Below are positions 17,063 to 26,468 of a DNA stretch of 35,659 bases, piece by piece (positions within the stretch are counted from its first letter, which is position 1; each line of letters starts with the position of its first letter). A model generated the notes under the pieces. The model did not search any database. It was not told the DNA's origin and was given only the letters and a program-made list of their open reading frames with translations. The stretch comes from Methanobrevibacter curvatus (lineage in GTDB: Archaea > Methanobacteriota > Methanobacteria > Methanobacteriales > Methanobacteriaceae). The stretch lies in contig NZ_LWMV01000032.1 of the NCBI RefSeq assembly GCF_001639295.1, positions 1 to 35,659 on the forward strand, read 5' to 3'. The translations under genes and the position numbers were made by a program.

Positions 17063-18262
17063 TCATTCATCTATTATTTCATCTAAATTATTGTAAACAT
17101 CATTTAAATTAAGATTTAAAAAAGTTTTAGATGAATTTTCTTCTTTAATACTTACAATAGCTTGTTCTAAAACTTTAGATGTTAGTCCATGTCTTAAAGA
17201 TAATTTAGCCTCAGCATAAGCAGCTAACTTATCTGCAGCATCTATTAACTCCCCATCAACAGGATTGTATCCATTTTTATTATAATTTGATATTTCTTCC
17301 TTAGAAAGTTTTTTTATTGAGCCATTTATAATTATTTTATTGTCAAATTCATCCATAGTTAAATATTTTAATTCATCTACCATATTTTTAGGTAAAAGTG
17401 TAAATATTTTATTTTCCATTTGATAATTTTCATAATCTTTTATAATATATTCTAATCCTTCAACAGAACGTTTAATTGGAGATATAATGTCTTTTGTTAG
17501 AACCTCAGGAAGATCATGGAAAAGTCCACCAAAAAAATTATTATAAAGTCTTTTATCAACTGGAGAATCTATAGATTTTAGGGAAAACATGTAACTAATA
17601 GCTGCTACAACTAACATATGCCCTAAAACAGATGTTTCAGGAACTCTTGGAGTATGAGCCCATCTTTTTTGAAATCTAAGCTGTCCACACAAATCCATAA
17701 AGCCATATAGGTCTTTTGAAAGTATTAACTTTGTAACACCTTCTAAATCATAGTGGTTTTTAATTTGTTTTTCAATATCTTTTTTAGTTTTATCAACTCC
17801 ATAAATAAATGATCCTGCATTGTAAATAATTTTAAATTCCCAGTTAGTTGCTAAATAATGAGCAGCTTTTATGATTCTGTCTTCTATAGTAAGATTATCA
17901 GTGTCTATATGCTTTTTAAATAAAAGAGCAAAATCAGGATTAAAATCCATTAAAATTGGATTGATTTCTTCTAAAACATATTGGTTTAATTCTTTCTTTT
18001 TATTAGCCATTAATTCATGAAAGACAGGAGGTTTTAAATCTGTTAAAACTAAACGATAGAAAAAATCAAATAAAAACTTGTTAATAAGTTCTATCCAGTT
18101 AATTTTATAATTGCCTTTCTCTTCTTCAATTTTAGCTATTATATATGCGATTATTATTTTATGTGCCTGTTTATCTAATTCTACAAGTGTTACAGGACGA
18201 ATATGATCATTCCATCTTTCCATATTTGCAGCATTAAAGAATAACTCTATTAATTTTTCCAC
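17063..18262 (-). CDS. HD-domain metal-dependent phosphohydrolase
   Basis: The 399-residue protein has an HD_3/YfbR-like core in its second half: RVPETSVLGHM (H215), GGLFHDLPEVLTKDIISPIK (H249, D250) and a late ELIDAADKLAAYAEA that supplies the last aspartate. The first ~200 residues are helical with DKQAHKIIIAYIIAK, possibly a degenerate companion HD unit, as in other long archaeal members. Relatives hydrolyse nucleotides or nucleotide second messengers; the substrate here is unknown. The start is GTG. It converges on hisB with a short gap that includes the repeated ATTATTCCATCTA (near 17025-17050). Confidence 0.8.
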   Translation of the reverse strand: MEKLIELFFNAANMERWNDHIRPVTLVELDKQAHKIIIAYIIAKIEEEKGNYKINWIELINKFLFDFFYRLVLTDLKPPVFHELMANKKKELNQYVLEEINPILMDFNPDFALLFKKHIDTDNLTIEDRIIKAAHYLATNWEFKIIYNAGSFIYGVDKTKKDIEKQIKNHYDLEGVTKLILSKDLYGFMDLCGQLRFQKRWAHTPRVPETSVLGHMLVVAAISYMFSLKSIDSPVDKRLYNNFFGGLFHDLPEVLTKDIISPIKRSVEGLEYIIKDYENYQMENKIFTLLPKNMVDELKYLTMDEFDNKIIINGSIKKLSKEEISNYNKNGYNPVDGELIDAADKLAAYAEAKLSLRHGLTSKVLEQAIVSIKEENSSKTFLNLNLNDVYNNLDEIIDE

Positions 18263-18552
18263 TTCATCATTCCCTATATTTTAATTAGAATAAATTCCAA
18301 TAATTTCAAATAATTCCAATAATTTTTCAATTTTATCATTATATTTTATATTTTCATTTAATTAAATTAAATTAAACTTATTTAATTAAACTTATTTAAA
18401 TTAAAGTAATTTCAATTAATATGAACTTATATCTAATTACATATAAAATTATTTATTTATCAGTTTTTTTATTCGCAATATTTTATATTACTTTGCAAAT
18501 GCTCTCTAACAAAATACTTTAATCAAGGTAAAATAATATAAAAATAATGTGA
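18263..18552. other. AT-rich gap before the accessory islet
   Basis: Contains TAATTCCAATAATTTC echoes directly upstream of the HD gene and ATTAAATTAAATTAAACTTATTTAATTAAACTTATTTA-type short repeats near 18360-18400. No gene seen. Confidence 0.4.
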
Positions 18553-18807
18553 GTAAAAATCTTACACAAAAAAGACAAAGAAATATTAGAAAAAATAAAA
18601 ACTGAAAACAACTGGTCAACAAATGCCTACTATGCTTACAAAGCCTCAATCAAATTACACACCAAATTTACAAATAAAACATTACACATTACTAAATGAA
18701 GCAAAATAAGAAGAAATAGACAATCAATTAAAAATAAAGAAACAGAAAAACTTAGAAAAGATGTTGAGAATATAAACGAATTATTAAATAAAAAACTAGG
18801 AATATGA
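18553..18807 (+). pseudogene. Remnant of a tyrosine-recombinase (integrase) N-terminal domain
   Basis: Plus-strand frames carry EKIKTENNWSTNAYYAYKAS and SIKLHTKFTNKTLH, then a stop, then in a shifted frame KNKETEKLRKDVENINELLN ending at TGA 18805. The pattern NNWSxNxYxxYKxSIKLHxxFxNxTL fits the SAM-like core-binding domain of archaeal integrases, followed by the usual basic helix. At least one frameshift and a stop break it, and no catalytic domain follows. It sits immediately upstream of the BRO-family gene, marking a former mobile element. The base composition (more C on the coding strand) differs from nearby genes. Confidence 0.5.
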
Positions 18808-18916
18808 AAAAAATTATTAAAATTCAAAATTTATAAATATTATAAATGTAATTCAAAATACTAAATTTAATAATTTAAATATATTAAAAAATCGAAAAAA
18901 TACTTAAGGTGAAAAA

Positions 18917-19741
18917 ATGAATAATAAAAATCAAATAAAATTATTTCAAAACTACAAAATACGAAGTGTTTGGAAAGATGATGATGAAGAATGGTATTTT
19001 TCAATTATAGATGTTGTGGGAGTACTTAGTGAAAGCAAAAACCCTACAACCTATTGGAGAGTTCTTAAGAAGAGATTAAAAGATGAAGGTAATGAAACCG
19101 TTACAAATTGTAACGGTTTGAAAATGCTTGCTCCTGATGGTAAAATGAGATTAACTGATGTTGCAAATGCTGAACAGCTATTTCGATTAATACAAACCAT
19201 ACCCTCACCAAAAGCAGAACCATTCAAACTATGGCTAGCAAAAGTAGGACAAGAAAGACTAGACGAAATAGCAGACCCACAACTAGCAATAGAAAGAGCA
19301 ATAAGCAACTATAGAAAAAAAGGATACAGTGAAGAATGGATAACACAAAGACTAAAAACAATAGAATACAGAAAAGAACTAACAGGCGAATGGGATAGAG
19401 CAGGAGTAAAAGAAGGAATAGAATATGCTATACTTACAGACGAACTATACAATGCCTGGAGTGGAATGACCTCAAAAGAATATAGAAAATTTAAAAATAT
19501 CAAAAAAGAAAATCTTAGAGACAACATGACTAATATGGAATTAGTACTAAACATGTTAGCTGAGGCAACAACAACTGAACTTTCTAAAAACACTAATCCT
19601 AATGGCTTTGAAGAAAGTAAAAAAATAGTCCATGAAGGAGGCAGTGTTGCAGGCAATACTCGTGAAGACATTGAAAGAAGATTAGGAAAAAGTGTTTTAA
19701 GTAAAAAAAATGCTAAAAACCCTGAATTATTAGATAACTAA
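18917..19741 (+). CDS. BRO-N/DinD-like antirepressor-family protein, intact copy
   Basis: The 274-residue product has a BRO N-terminal domain (~1-115: KLFQNYKIRSVW, EEWYFSIIDVVGVLSES, YWRVLKKRLK, DVANAEQLFRLIQTIPS) and the long C-terminal part of DinD-like proteins (FKLWLAKVGQERLDEIADPQ, NYRKKGYSEEWITQRLKTIE, AYNAWSGMTS-like, NLRDNMTNMELVLNML). Such proteins occur on phages and plasmids and as orphan genes in methanogens; E. coli DinD is SOS-induced and inhibits RecA-mediated strand exchange. The role here is unknown. AAGGTG precedes the ATG. A frameshifted paralogue at 34233 shares a 131-bp identical stretch. It lies between an integrase remnant and a broken STAS-like gene. Confidence 0.88.
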   Translation: MNNKNQIKLFQNYKIRSVWKDDDEEWYFSIIDVVGVLSESKNPTTYWRVLKKRLKDEGNETVTNCNGLKMLAPDGKMRLTDVANAEQLFRLIQTIPSPKAEPFKLWLAKVGQERLDEIADPQLAIERAISNYRKKGYSEEWITQRLKTIEYRKELTGEWDRAGVKEGIEYAILTDELYNAWSGMTSKEYRKFKNIKKENLRDNMTNMELVLNMLAEATTTELSKNTNPNGFEESKKIVHEGGSVAGNTREDIERRLGKSVLSKKNAKNPELLDN

Positions 19742-19823
19742 AAAATTATATGTTAAAAGATAATTCCTTGAAATTTTTAATAGAAACCCTTATGAATACA
19801 ATAAATAGCAGGAGGTTAATTTT

Positions 19824-20139
19824 ATGGATGATACAATTGAAATAAAATAAAATAAAAGATTTAATAAATCCATCTTTAAAGATGAATTCTGCTACTTCAA
19901 TTTTTTTTGAGAAACCGAATAAGCTTTCTGAAGATAAAATAAAGATTGATTTTAAAGACATAGTGTTTATGAGTCGCTCTTTTCTCAAGAGTATCTTAAA
20001 CAAAAAAATAAAACTAAAAAAAACCATTCATGAAGTTAATCTTTCTGAAGAAGTAGCACCTATTTTCCACACTGTTGAGAAAAGTTTCCAATCCGCAATA
20101 GTGTCAATTTACAAATTTTATAATATATTAAAAATATAA
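19824..20139 (+). pseudogene. STAS-like (DUF4325-type) gene broken by TAAAA repeat expansion
   Basis: GCAGGAGG sits before ATG 19824, which opens MDDTIEIK and then hits TAA at 19848. This stop lies in three tandem TAAAA units (19843-19857). Removing two units (10 bases) gives one open frame of about 101 codons: MDDTIEIKDLINPSLKMNS continuing to KIDFKDIVFMSRSF and VNLSEEVAPIFHTVE. The DFKDIVFMSRSF strand-helix resembles the STAS-like DUF4325 family. Translation could instead begin at ATG 19882 (85 residues), but that codon has no ribosome site. The usual ATP-binding partner of such proteins is not present. Confidence 0.55.
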
Positions 20140-20406
20140 TGAAATTTGTTTATATAAAAGATGATTTTTTAAAAATAAGTAAAAGTAATTGTAAATATAA
20201 AAAATTTAGAAAAAAGTAGATTTTTCAAAAAAAAGTATGAAAATTATCTATAAGATAAGTATATAGAAAAATATTTAAAAAAATTTTAAAAAAAATATAA
20301 TTGATATATCAATTAAGGAAATTAAAAAAAACAATAACTATAGAAAAAAAGAAAAAAATAAATCACTGAAAAATCAGCGATTGTAATTTAAATTAACCTA
20401 GTTTAC

Positions 20407-21237
20407 TTATACTGGTTTTTCTAATAAAACAGTTTTTTTGACAGTAGAACCATTAGCACCATGTGGAGTTCTTAAAACTGTGTCATTGGATTTTTCAATG
20501 TCTCTTGCTTCAGTAGCTAATTTAGCAGCAACACCAATTAATTCGTGAGCAGCAGCAACTAAAGGTATATATTTATCAGATTCTTTGACCATGAAACAGC
20601 CTTTTAAATCTAAATCTGCAACTTTTTCTGCTGCAGTGTATGCTGCAATAGCTTTTGCTTTAGCATAAGTGTTGGTAAATCCAGCAGCTTCAGCAGCTTT
20701 TTCAGCAGTAATGATGATTTTAGGTAATTCTAACTCTTTACCTGCATCAGCAGCATCAACTAAGTCATCAATAGCGTCTTGAACAATTCTGTAAGCACCA
20801 GTTAAAGCTAAAACTTTAATAACATCTGCGTTGAAAGAAGCCATTTCAGTTGGGTCGAGTAATTCTCTTCTTGCACCAATCATAGGGTCTCCTTTAACGA
20901 TTATGTAACCTAAACCTTGTTCATTTAATTCATCTTTTTTACCTGCTCCTGGAGCATCACCAATAATGACTGCAGGAATATCGTAGGAAGATAATAATTC
21001 TCTAGCTTTAGCAGGTCCTGGAGCACCAGGATTTGGGCTAATAAAGATTGCAAAGTCAGGATTGAATTCTTTGACCTTAGGAGTAACTTCTTCTACTTGT
21101 TCTGGATTCATTTTAGCACCAGAGCCTATGACTCTTACATCAATATTAGGTCTGTCTGCTCTTTCATCAAGTAATAAATCTAATACTGGTGAAGTACCAA
21201 TATTTCCACTTTTTATAATTCCGATTTTAACTACCAT
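20407..21237 (-). CDS. mtd: F420-dependent methylene-H4MPT dehydrogenase
   Basis: The 276-residue product reversibly reduces methenyl-H4MPT to methylene-H4MPT with F420H2 in methanogenesis from CO2. Hallmarks: VKIGIIKSGNIGTSPVLDLL at the start, DVRVIGSGAKM, DFAIFISPNPGAPGPAKARE, KGDPMIGARRELLDPTEMA and the end PHGANGSTVKKTVLLEKPV. The start is placed at ATG 21235-21237 (MVVKIGII): GTGAT lies just upstream, family members begin here, and the nine further in-frame residues have no support. The protein is unusually Ala- and Gly-rich for this window, consistent with high expression. The cofactor precursor is made by CofG (11098). Confidence 0.97.
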   Translation of the reverse strand: MVVKIGIIKSGNIGTSPVLDLLLDERADRPNIDVRVIGSGAKMNPEQVEEVTPKVKEFNPDFAIFISPNPGAPGPAKARELLSSYDIPAVIIGDAPGAGKKDELNEQGLGYIIVKGDPMIGARRELLDPTEMASFNADVIKVLALTGAYRIVQDAIDDLVDAADAGKELELPKIIITAEKAAEAAGFTNTYAKAKAIAAYTAAEKVADLDLKGCFMVKESDKYIPLVAAAHELIGVAAKLATEARDIEKSNDTVLRTPHGANGSTVKKTVLLEKPV

Positions 21238-21976
21238 ATTATCACATTTTTTATAAATATACAAAAAACACTCAAGAATATTATTGATATCAATTTAATA
21301 TTCTTAAAAATACATATTTTCAACAGTTTTCTAAATAATATTTCAATACTTATTTAATAATTAAAAATACTTATTTAATAATTAAAAATACTTATTTAAA
21401 ATATTTAAATAAAAATTAATAAAAATTAAATAAAATATTTTAAGATATGACTCTAGATTGAAAAATATTAAATATTACTAAAAATATGCATTATGAATTT
21501 TTTTAAGAATCTAAGATTCTTGTCTTATAAAAAGTTATTTAAATCAATAATAGACAATTAAAAAGTAATAAAATTTTTTTTAAATTTTTTTAACTAATCT
21601 TTAATTAATCATATATTGAAAAAAATGAAACATTTTATAAAATATAAAAAAATTTTTTTATATGCATTAATAAATTTTAATATTCTACTTTTAAATAATT
21701 TTCCTTTTGAACATAACCATTAAGTTTATATATAAAAAGCAATTTATTAAAAAATTTTAAAAAAAGAAATAAAAATATTAAAAAAATAAAATTTGAATAA
21801 AAAAAAATTTTGTTCATAGAGGTAGATTTCAACTGTAAAATCATATAAAATTTTTTAAATGAAATATAAAAATAAATAAATTAAAAAAATACATAAAAAT
21901 AAATTAAAAAAATAATTAAAATAATAAAATAAAATAATAAAATAAATTATTATTATTTACTCTCTAAAAGAATAAA
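21238..21976. other. Long intergenic region with one small hairpin
   Basis: About 740 bases of A/T-rich sequence with no open frame. AAGAATC-TAA-GATTCTT (21505-21521) is a 7-bp hairpin. It must hold the mtd promoter, but I cannot choose between several TATA-like strings. A small RNA gene cannot be excluded. Confidence 0.45.
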
Positions 21977-23200
21977 TTATCTATTTTTTCTTTTAAAAAT
22001 AATATAAACGGCTATTACAGCAATTACTATTACAACGACAATAATAACTGTGTAGTAAACAAAAATACTAGTTGGAGTAGATTCTTTATCAATATTAATA
22101 GAGTAAATATATGAATCTTGACTAGAAACAAACAATGATTGACCATATATAACAGGAGATGAGCTAATGGCTTTATTAAATAATAAAGTGCCTGGATTAT
22201 ATTTTAATTTTTCTTGACCTGTATATTTATTTAAGAAATAAAGAGATCCATCGTCTGCTCCAAATATTACTGTGTCATTAGTCAGAGCAGCTGTTGATTT
22301 AATGGCTGAACCAATATTATTTTCCCATTTAAATGTTCCATCTCTTAAATCAATTGATGTAAATTTTCCATTATCAGAACCAATGTAAAGGGAATTTTCT
22401 CTTAAATCAATTGTTGGTGATGATTGAACTGGCTTTTTCATTTCATAGGAAAATATTAACTTCCCAGTATCACTTGAAAGAGCATATAAATTCCCATCAT
22501 TACTTCCAAAGTATACCTTACCATCGCCGTAAGCTGGAGATGAAACTATACCATCACCACATACATAGTCATAAATTTCAGAACCATCAGCTTTGTTTAT
22601 TGCAATAAAAGTACCATCATCTCCACCTACATATACAGTGTTGTTTACAACAAGAGGTGCAGATTTAATGGCTCCTGGAAGTTTTATTTCCCAAATTTTA
22701 GATCCATCATCAATATCTAATGCATGAAGCTTTCCATTATTATCTCCAAAGTAAACTATTCCATTATCTACAGTGGCTGTTGATTCTATTGACTTTTCAG
22801 CATTGTACTTCCAAAGAACCTTTTCATTGTTTATGTCAAATTTATAAAAATATCCTTTATGAGTTCCAATGAACAAATCACTTCCATTAATAACTGGAGA
22901 AGCTGTTATCTCTTCTTTAAAATCATAAGTCCAATTTATATCTCCATTTTCCATGATGATTGAATATAGTACACCCTTTTCATTTATTTCAAAGATATTT
23001 GTATCCTTTATTGCTGGAGATGAAAATATTGGAGCTTTTAAGTCTAATGTCCATATATTTGAAACAAAGTCTCCTACTTCCTCAATGAATCCTGTATGCT
23101 GAATATTATTTTGAAAATTACTCCAATCTGCTCCTGAAGCAGCTCCAACAGATGATAAAAAAACTAAGCAAATAAAGATTCCTAAAAATTTATTTTTCAT
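21977..23200 (-). CDS. Secreted, membrane-anchored PQQ-like beta-propeller protein
   Basis: The 407-residue protein starts with a signal peptide (KNKFLGIFICLVFLSSVGAA) and ends with a hydrophobic helix (VYYTVIIVVVIVIAVIAVYI) followed by FKRKNR, so the propeller is outside and the tail inside. Between them are about seven to eight repeats of the type VYFGxxxGKLHALDxxDGxxxW, such as LYIGSDNGKFTSIDLRDG and VYFGSNDGNLYALSSDTG. These are PQQ-like/BamB-like blades; nothing shows that PQQ is bound. Such proteins are abundant on Methanobacteriales surfaces and may bind polymers or organise the cell envelope. It lies 65 bp after the ABC permease on the same strand and could be co-transcribed. Confidence 0.85.
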   Translation of the reverse strand: MKNKFLGIFICLVFLSSVGAASGADWSNFQNNIQHTGFIEEVGDFVSNIWTLDLKAPIFSSPAIKDTNIFEINEKGVLYSIIMENGDINWTYDFKEEITASPVINGSDLFIGTHKGYFYKFDINNEKVLWKYNAEKSIESTATVDNGIVYFGDNNGKLHALDIDDGSKIWEIKLPGAIKSAPLVVNNTVYVGGDDGTFIAINKADGSEIYDYVCGDGIVSSPAYGDGKVYFGSNDGNLYALSSDTGKLIFSYEMKKPVQSSPTIDLRENSLYIGSDNGKFTSIDLRDGTFKWENNIGSAIKSTAALTNDTVIFGADDGSLYFLNKYTGQEKLKYNPGTLLFNKAISSSPVIYGQSLFVSSQDSYIYSINIDKESTPTSIFVYYTVIIVVVIVIAVIAVYIIFKRKNR

Positions 23201-23265
23201 TTTAACACTCTCTTTAACACTTAAAAATTAAACAATTAACATATAAAAAAATACCTGTATAAAAA

Positions 23266-24546
23266 TTATGCATCTCTGTTAAATCTAACAACCCCTAATG
23301 CAAAGAACACAACAGTAAAACCAAGTAAAACTGCAACATCTATCCAAATATCTCCTAATCCTGCACCTTTTAACATTATTCCTCTCATAGCATCGTTGAA
23401 GTATGTTAATGGACAAATGTAAGCTATTTTTTGGAAAATCCAAGGCATTGTCTCAACTGGATAGAAAACTCCTGAAACAAACATCATTGGCATTGTAAAA
23501 GGCATTACCATCTGAGTGTAGTCCTCTTGAGTTGAAGATGTAGCTGAAACCATTATTCCAAAACCAACAAATGTTAAAGCACCAATAACCATCATTACAA
23601 CAGCTAAAATCCAACTTCCATTAATTGTTATGTTAAACAAAACAACAGCCGTGACAAGTAGAATCATGGCCCTTATGGTTTCTATGATTAATTTAGAAGC
23701 TATTTTTCCACCAACAACAGTGGAAATACTTGTTGGTGTCATAAATAATCTTATTAACTCTCCAGTTTCACGTTCTCCAGCAATAGACTGACCCATACCC
23801 ATCATACAACTCATCATTATTGTCATTGCTAAAATAGCTGGAACTAAAAAATCAATGTATTCAATATCGCCGTATATTCTATTTACTTGAAGATTAATAG
23901 TATTTGTAATACTTGTTAATTCATTTGAAAGTGAACTTGACAAACCAAAAGAATTTGAAGAATCACTAGAACCATCATTAGTATTGCTTCCATCATCAAC
24001 AGTAGTGGATGAAGAATTTGAGGCTGAAGCTCCACTTGAACTTCCACTAGAATCTTTGGAAATAGCTTGAGTTTGTAATGATATGGAAGAGAGTTTTTCC
24101 ATTCCAATAAGTGAACCAATTTTTGTAAAAAGTCCTTGAGTTGTTGGAACAATAGTTTGACTTGCAATTTGATCCGAAGAGTCTAAATATAAAACAACCG
24201 TCTTAGCACTGCTATCCGAAATATTTTCATAGTTCGAAGGTAGTATAATCGTAGCTTTAACACTTCCATCATCAACAAGTTCTTTACCTGCTTCTACATC
24301 TGTTGTAATGTTTTTAACATCAAATAAAGACATGTCTTTAATGGCCATTAATGTAGAATCTGTAATATTTCCATGACTTTGTTCTACAATAGCTATTGGA
24401 ACATTTTCAATTGAACCACCCATTCCATAACCAAACAATGCTATCATCAATATTGGGAATATAAATAATGAAATTAATCGAGGTTTATGCCTCCATAAAG
24501 ATAAAAGATCTTTTTTAAACATCCAAAAGAATTTTTTAAACATCAT
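23266..24546 (-). CDS. ABC-2 type exporter permease
   Basis: The 426-residue protein has one helix near the N-terminus (RLISLFIFPILMIALFGYGM), a long outside domain, and five C-terminal helices starting near DFLVPAILAMTIMMSCMMGM. This is the YhgE/DrrB-like ABC-2 topology; ERETGELIRLFMTPTS is the conserved cytoplasmic loop. The outside domain contains a Ser/Gly/Asn/Asp-rich low-complexity stretch (about 168-205), apparently a flexible linker. It overlaps the stop of the ATPase gene by one base, so the pair is translationally coupled. Likely exports a drug, lipid or surface component; substrate unknown. PadR at 25933 is the probable regulator. Confidence 0.9.
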   Translation of the reverse strand: MMFKKFFWMFKKDLLSLWRHKPRLISLFIFPILMIALFGYGMGGSIENVPIAIVEQSHGNITDSTLMAIKDMSLFDVKNITTDVEAGKELVDDGSVKATIILPSNYENISDSSAKTVVLYLDSSDQIASQTIVPTTQGLFTKIGSLIGMEKLSSISLQTQAISKDSSGSSSGASASNSSSTTVDDGSNTNDGSSDSSNSFGLSSSLSNELTSITNTINLQVNRIYGDIEYIDFLVPAILAMTIMMSCMMGMGQSIAGERETGELIRLFMTPTSISTVVGGKIASKLIIETIRAMILLVTAVVLFNITINGSWILAVVMMVIGALTFVGFGIMVSATSSTQEDYTQMVMPFTMPMMFVSGVFYPVETMPWIFQKIAYICPLTYFNDAMRGIMLKGAGLGDIWIDVAVLLGFTVVFFALGVVRFNRDA

Positions 24547-25679
24547 TATTCACCTACATCAGCTTTATTGTATTTTTTTGAGGTTAAATCTACAAAAACA
24601 TCTTCAAGAGATGGATCATTAGTGGATATGGAAGTTACCAAACCTTGATTTTTTAAAATTATTCCAATGACATTATTTATGCCTCTATTGTCAGAAAATT
24701 GATCTATATCCGCAGTGATTCTACCATGGTCATCATATTTAACACTGTAAACATTATGTAAATCCTTTATTTCATTAATTATGTTTTCATTAATATTTTC
24801 AGCCATTAAAGTCAACTGTGTAGTAGGAACATAAGCATCTAATTCCTTCTTAAGATCTTCCTTTAAAATATTATCTGAACTATTACTAATAGCTGAATTA
24901 GCTGAATTGCTAATTTTTGAGTCATTGTTAAATAAAACTTCATCTTTGAGTTCATTAAGTAGTGGATTAGATTTAATGAATAAGTCTTCTTTTTCTTTCA
25001 TTAAATTATCTTTAAGCTTTTGTGGAGTATCAAATGCTGCTAATTTACCATTATTCATAATAGCTATGTTTTCACAGAGTTTTTCAACTTCATACATGTC
25101 ATGAGAACATAAAATTATTGTATGACCATTGTCATTTAGTTCTTGAATTAAATCCCATAAAACCATCTTTGTTGTAGGATCTAAACCAATTGTAGGTTCA
25201 TCCAAAAATAAAATATCTGGTCTATGAATTAAACTTGCAACAACAGATACCTTCTGCTTTTGACCACCAGACATTTGTTTTACTAATTTATTTTCAGCAT
25301 ATTTAATGTCTACCAGTTCCATTAAGTCGTCAATTCTATCTTCTTTTTCATCTTTAGTTAATCCATAGTAATCAGCACATAGTTCAACATTCTCACGAGC
25401 AGTTAAATCAGAGTATAGACTTACAAGCTGTGGAACCATGCCTATTTTTTCTCTAACTTGATTAGGATTTTTTTTAATGTCTAATCCAGAAACATTAGCA
25501 GATCCAAATGTTGGTTGGGTTAAACATGTGAGCATTTTTATTGATGTTGTTTTTCCAGCACCATTAGGTCCTAAAAAACCAAAAATACTTTTATTTTTAA
25601 CTTTCATATCCAATGCATCTACAGCTAAAAAATTTCCATATTTTTTAGTTAATTCATTGGTTTCAATTGCATACTTCAT
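24546..25679 (-). CDS. ABC exporter ATP-binding protein
   Basis: The 377-residue ATPase has Walker A GPNGAGKTT (37-45), Q-loop MVPQ (81-84), signature MSGGQKQKVS (136-145), Walker B ILFLDEPT (156-163) and the switch histidine H193. After residue ~220 comes a C-terminal regulatory extension of ~150 residues, as in drug-exporter ATPases (DUF4162-like), interrupted by a Ser/Asn-rich segment near 255-270. GGTG lies before the ATG. It forms a two-gene unit with the permease and is preceded on the same strand by padR, 253 bp away. Confidence 0.93.
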   Translation of the reverse strand: MKYAIETNELTKKYGNFLAVDALDMKVKNKSIFGFLGPNGAGKTTSIKMLTCLTQPTFGSANVSGLDIKKNPNQVREKIGMVPQLVSLYSDLTARENVELCADYYGLTKDEKEDRIDDLMELVDIKYAENKLVKQMSGGQKQKVSVVASLIHRPDILFLDEPTIGLDPTTKMVLWDLIQELNDNGHTIILCSHDMYEVEKLCENIAIMNNGKLAAFDTPQKLKDNLMKEKEDLFIKSNPLLNELKDEVLFNNDSKISNSANSAISNSSDNILKEDLKKELDAYVPTTQLTLMAENINENIINEIKDLHNVYSVKYDDHGRITADIDQFSDNRGINNVIGIILKNQGLVTSISTNDPSLEDVFVDLTSKKYNKADVGE

Positions 25680-25841
25680 TTAAACACCAAAAATTAATAA
25701 ATTTTTTTAAATTTTTAATTTTTTTTAAATTAAATTTTTTTAAATTTTTTTATAATAAAACTTAAGATAATAATAAATATAAATAATTAAGAAAATTTAG
25801 ATAATTATAATAATAAATTATAGATAATTAAAGAGATTAAT

Positions 25842-25915
25842 AAATAGATTATAGATAATTAAATAAATTAAATAGATTAGTTAAATAGATTATAGATAAT
25901 TAAATAAATTAAATA
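25842..25915. repeat. Pair of perfect 33-bp direct repeats
   Basis: Copies at 25842-25874 and 25883-25915 (AAATAGATTATAGATAATTA...) are identical and lie between padR and the ABC ATPase gene, with GATTAGTT between them. Probably slippage, but it lies where the ABC promoter should be. Confidence 0.7.
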
Positions 25916-25932
25916 AATAAATTAAATAAAAA

Positions 25933-26391
25933 TCAATCCTCATTATCAAAAAAATTTTCTTTAAAGAATTCTTTAAATATTGGAGGAGTTTTAATAGCTA
26001 TTAAGGTTTTAATTTTTTCTAAAAACAAAGTTCCCTTTTTAGTTATTTCATAATATTTAATTTTTCTTTTACCATCCATTTCTTCTGACCCCTTGATAAA
26101 ACCTCCCAGTTCAAGAGCTTTTAAAAGGGGATATATACGATTTGATCCAAAAGGCTGTTTTTTTTTAGAATTGTTAAAATCTATATCTTCATCTTCAATA
26201 GATTTATCCCATCCTTCATTTAATTTCTTTAATACAGCATATCCATAGGTTCTTTCTTTAGATATTATCCATAAAACCATAATCCTGAGCATTTTTTTGT
26301 GAAATATGTCTTTATAAGTATGGTTTTTTAAAATATGCTTATCAAATCGTGAAAATTCAGGGTTTTGATCACAATCGTTTTCACAGTCCAT
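25933..26391 (-). CDS. PadR-family transcriptional regulator
   Basis: The 152-residue protein has the PadR winged helix: LRIMVLWIISKERTYGYAVL (residues ~35-54), SNRIYPLLKALELGGFI with the recognition helix, and the wing GKRKIKYYEITKKG. An acidic, cysteine-containing N-terminus (DCENDCDQN) precedes it, and the usual C-terminal dimer helix is short. PadR proteins usually repress neighbouring exporter genes until a ligand binds, so control of the ABC pair at 23266-25679 is likely (inference). Possible operators lie upstream (26411-26455 and 26644-26661). Confidence 0.87.
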   Translation of the reverse strand: MDCENDCDQNPEFSRFDKHILKNHTYKDIFHKKMLRIMVLWIISKERTYGYAVLKKLNEGWDKSIEDEDIDFNNSKKKQPFGSNRIYPLLKALELGGFIKGSEEMDGKRKIKYYEITKKGTLFLEKIKTLIAIKTPPIFKEFFKENFFDNED

Positions 26392-26410
26392 TTTATCCTT
26401 TCCAAATATA

Positions 26411-26455
26411 TTTCATCTCCAATATTCAAATAAAATAGAAATATTTCTTATAAAT
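26411..26455 (-). promoter_or_regulatory. padR promoter with operator half-site
   Basis: On the minus strand, ATTTATAAG (26447-26455) is a box A. About 25 bases downstream, at the expected start site, lies GAATATTGGAGAT, with a related ATATTTGGA just before the ribosome site. Both resemble halves of the palindrome at 26644-26661, which would fit autoregulation. Confidence 0.4.
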
Positions 26456-26468
26456 AGATTAAATAAAT

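Noticed and set aside
19750-19848. A 32-codon frame between BRO and the STAS-like gene, possibly the end of an ATP-binding partner
   Set aside because: Too short, with no recognisable motif; it could equally be chance.
21255-21264. Upstream start of mtd adding nine residues
   Set aside because: The ribosome-binding sequence and family N-terminus support the ATG at 21237.
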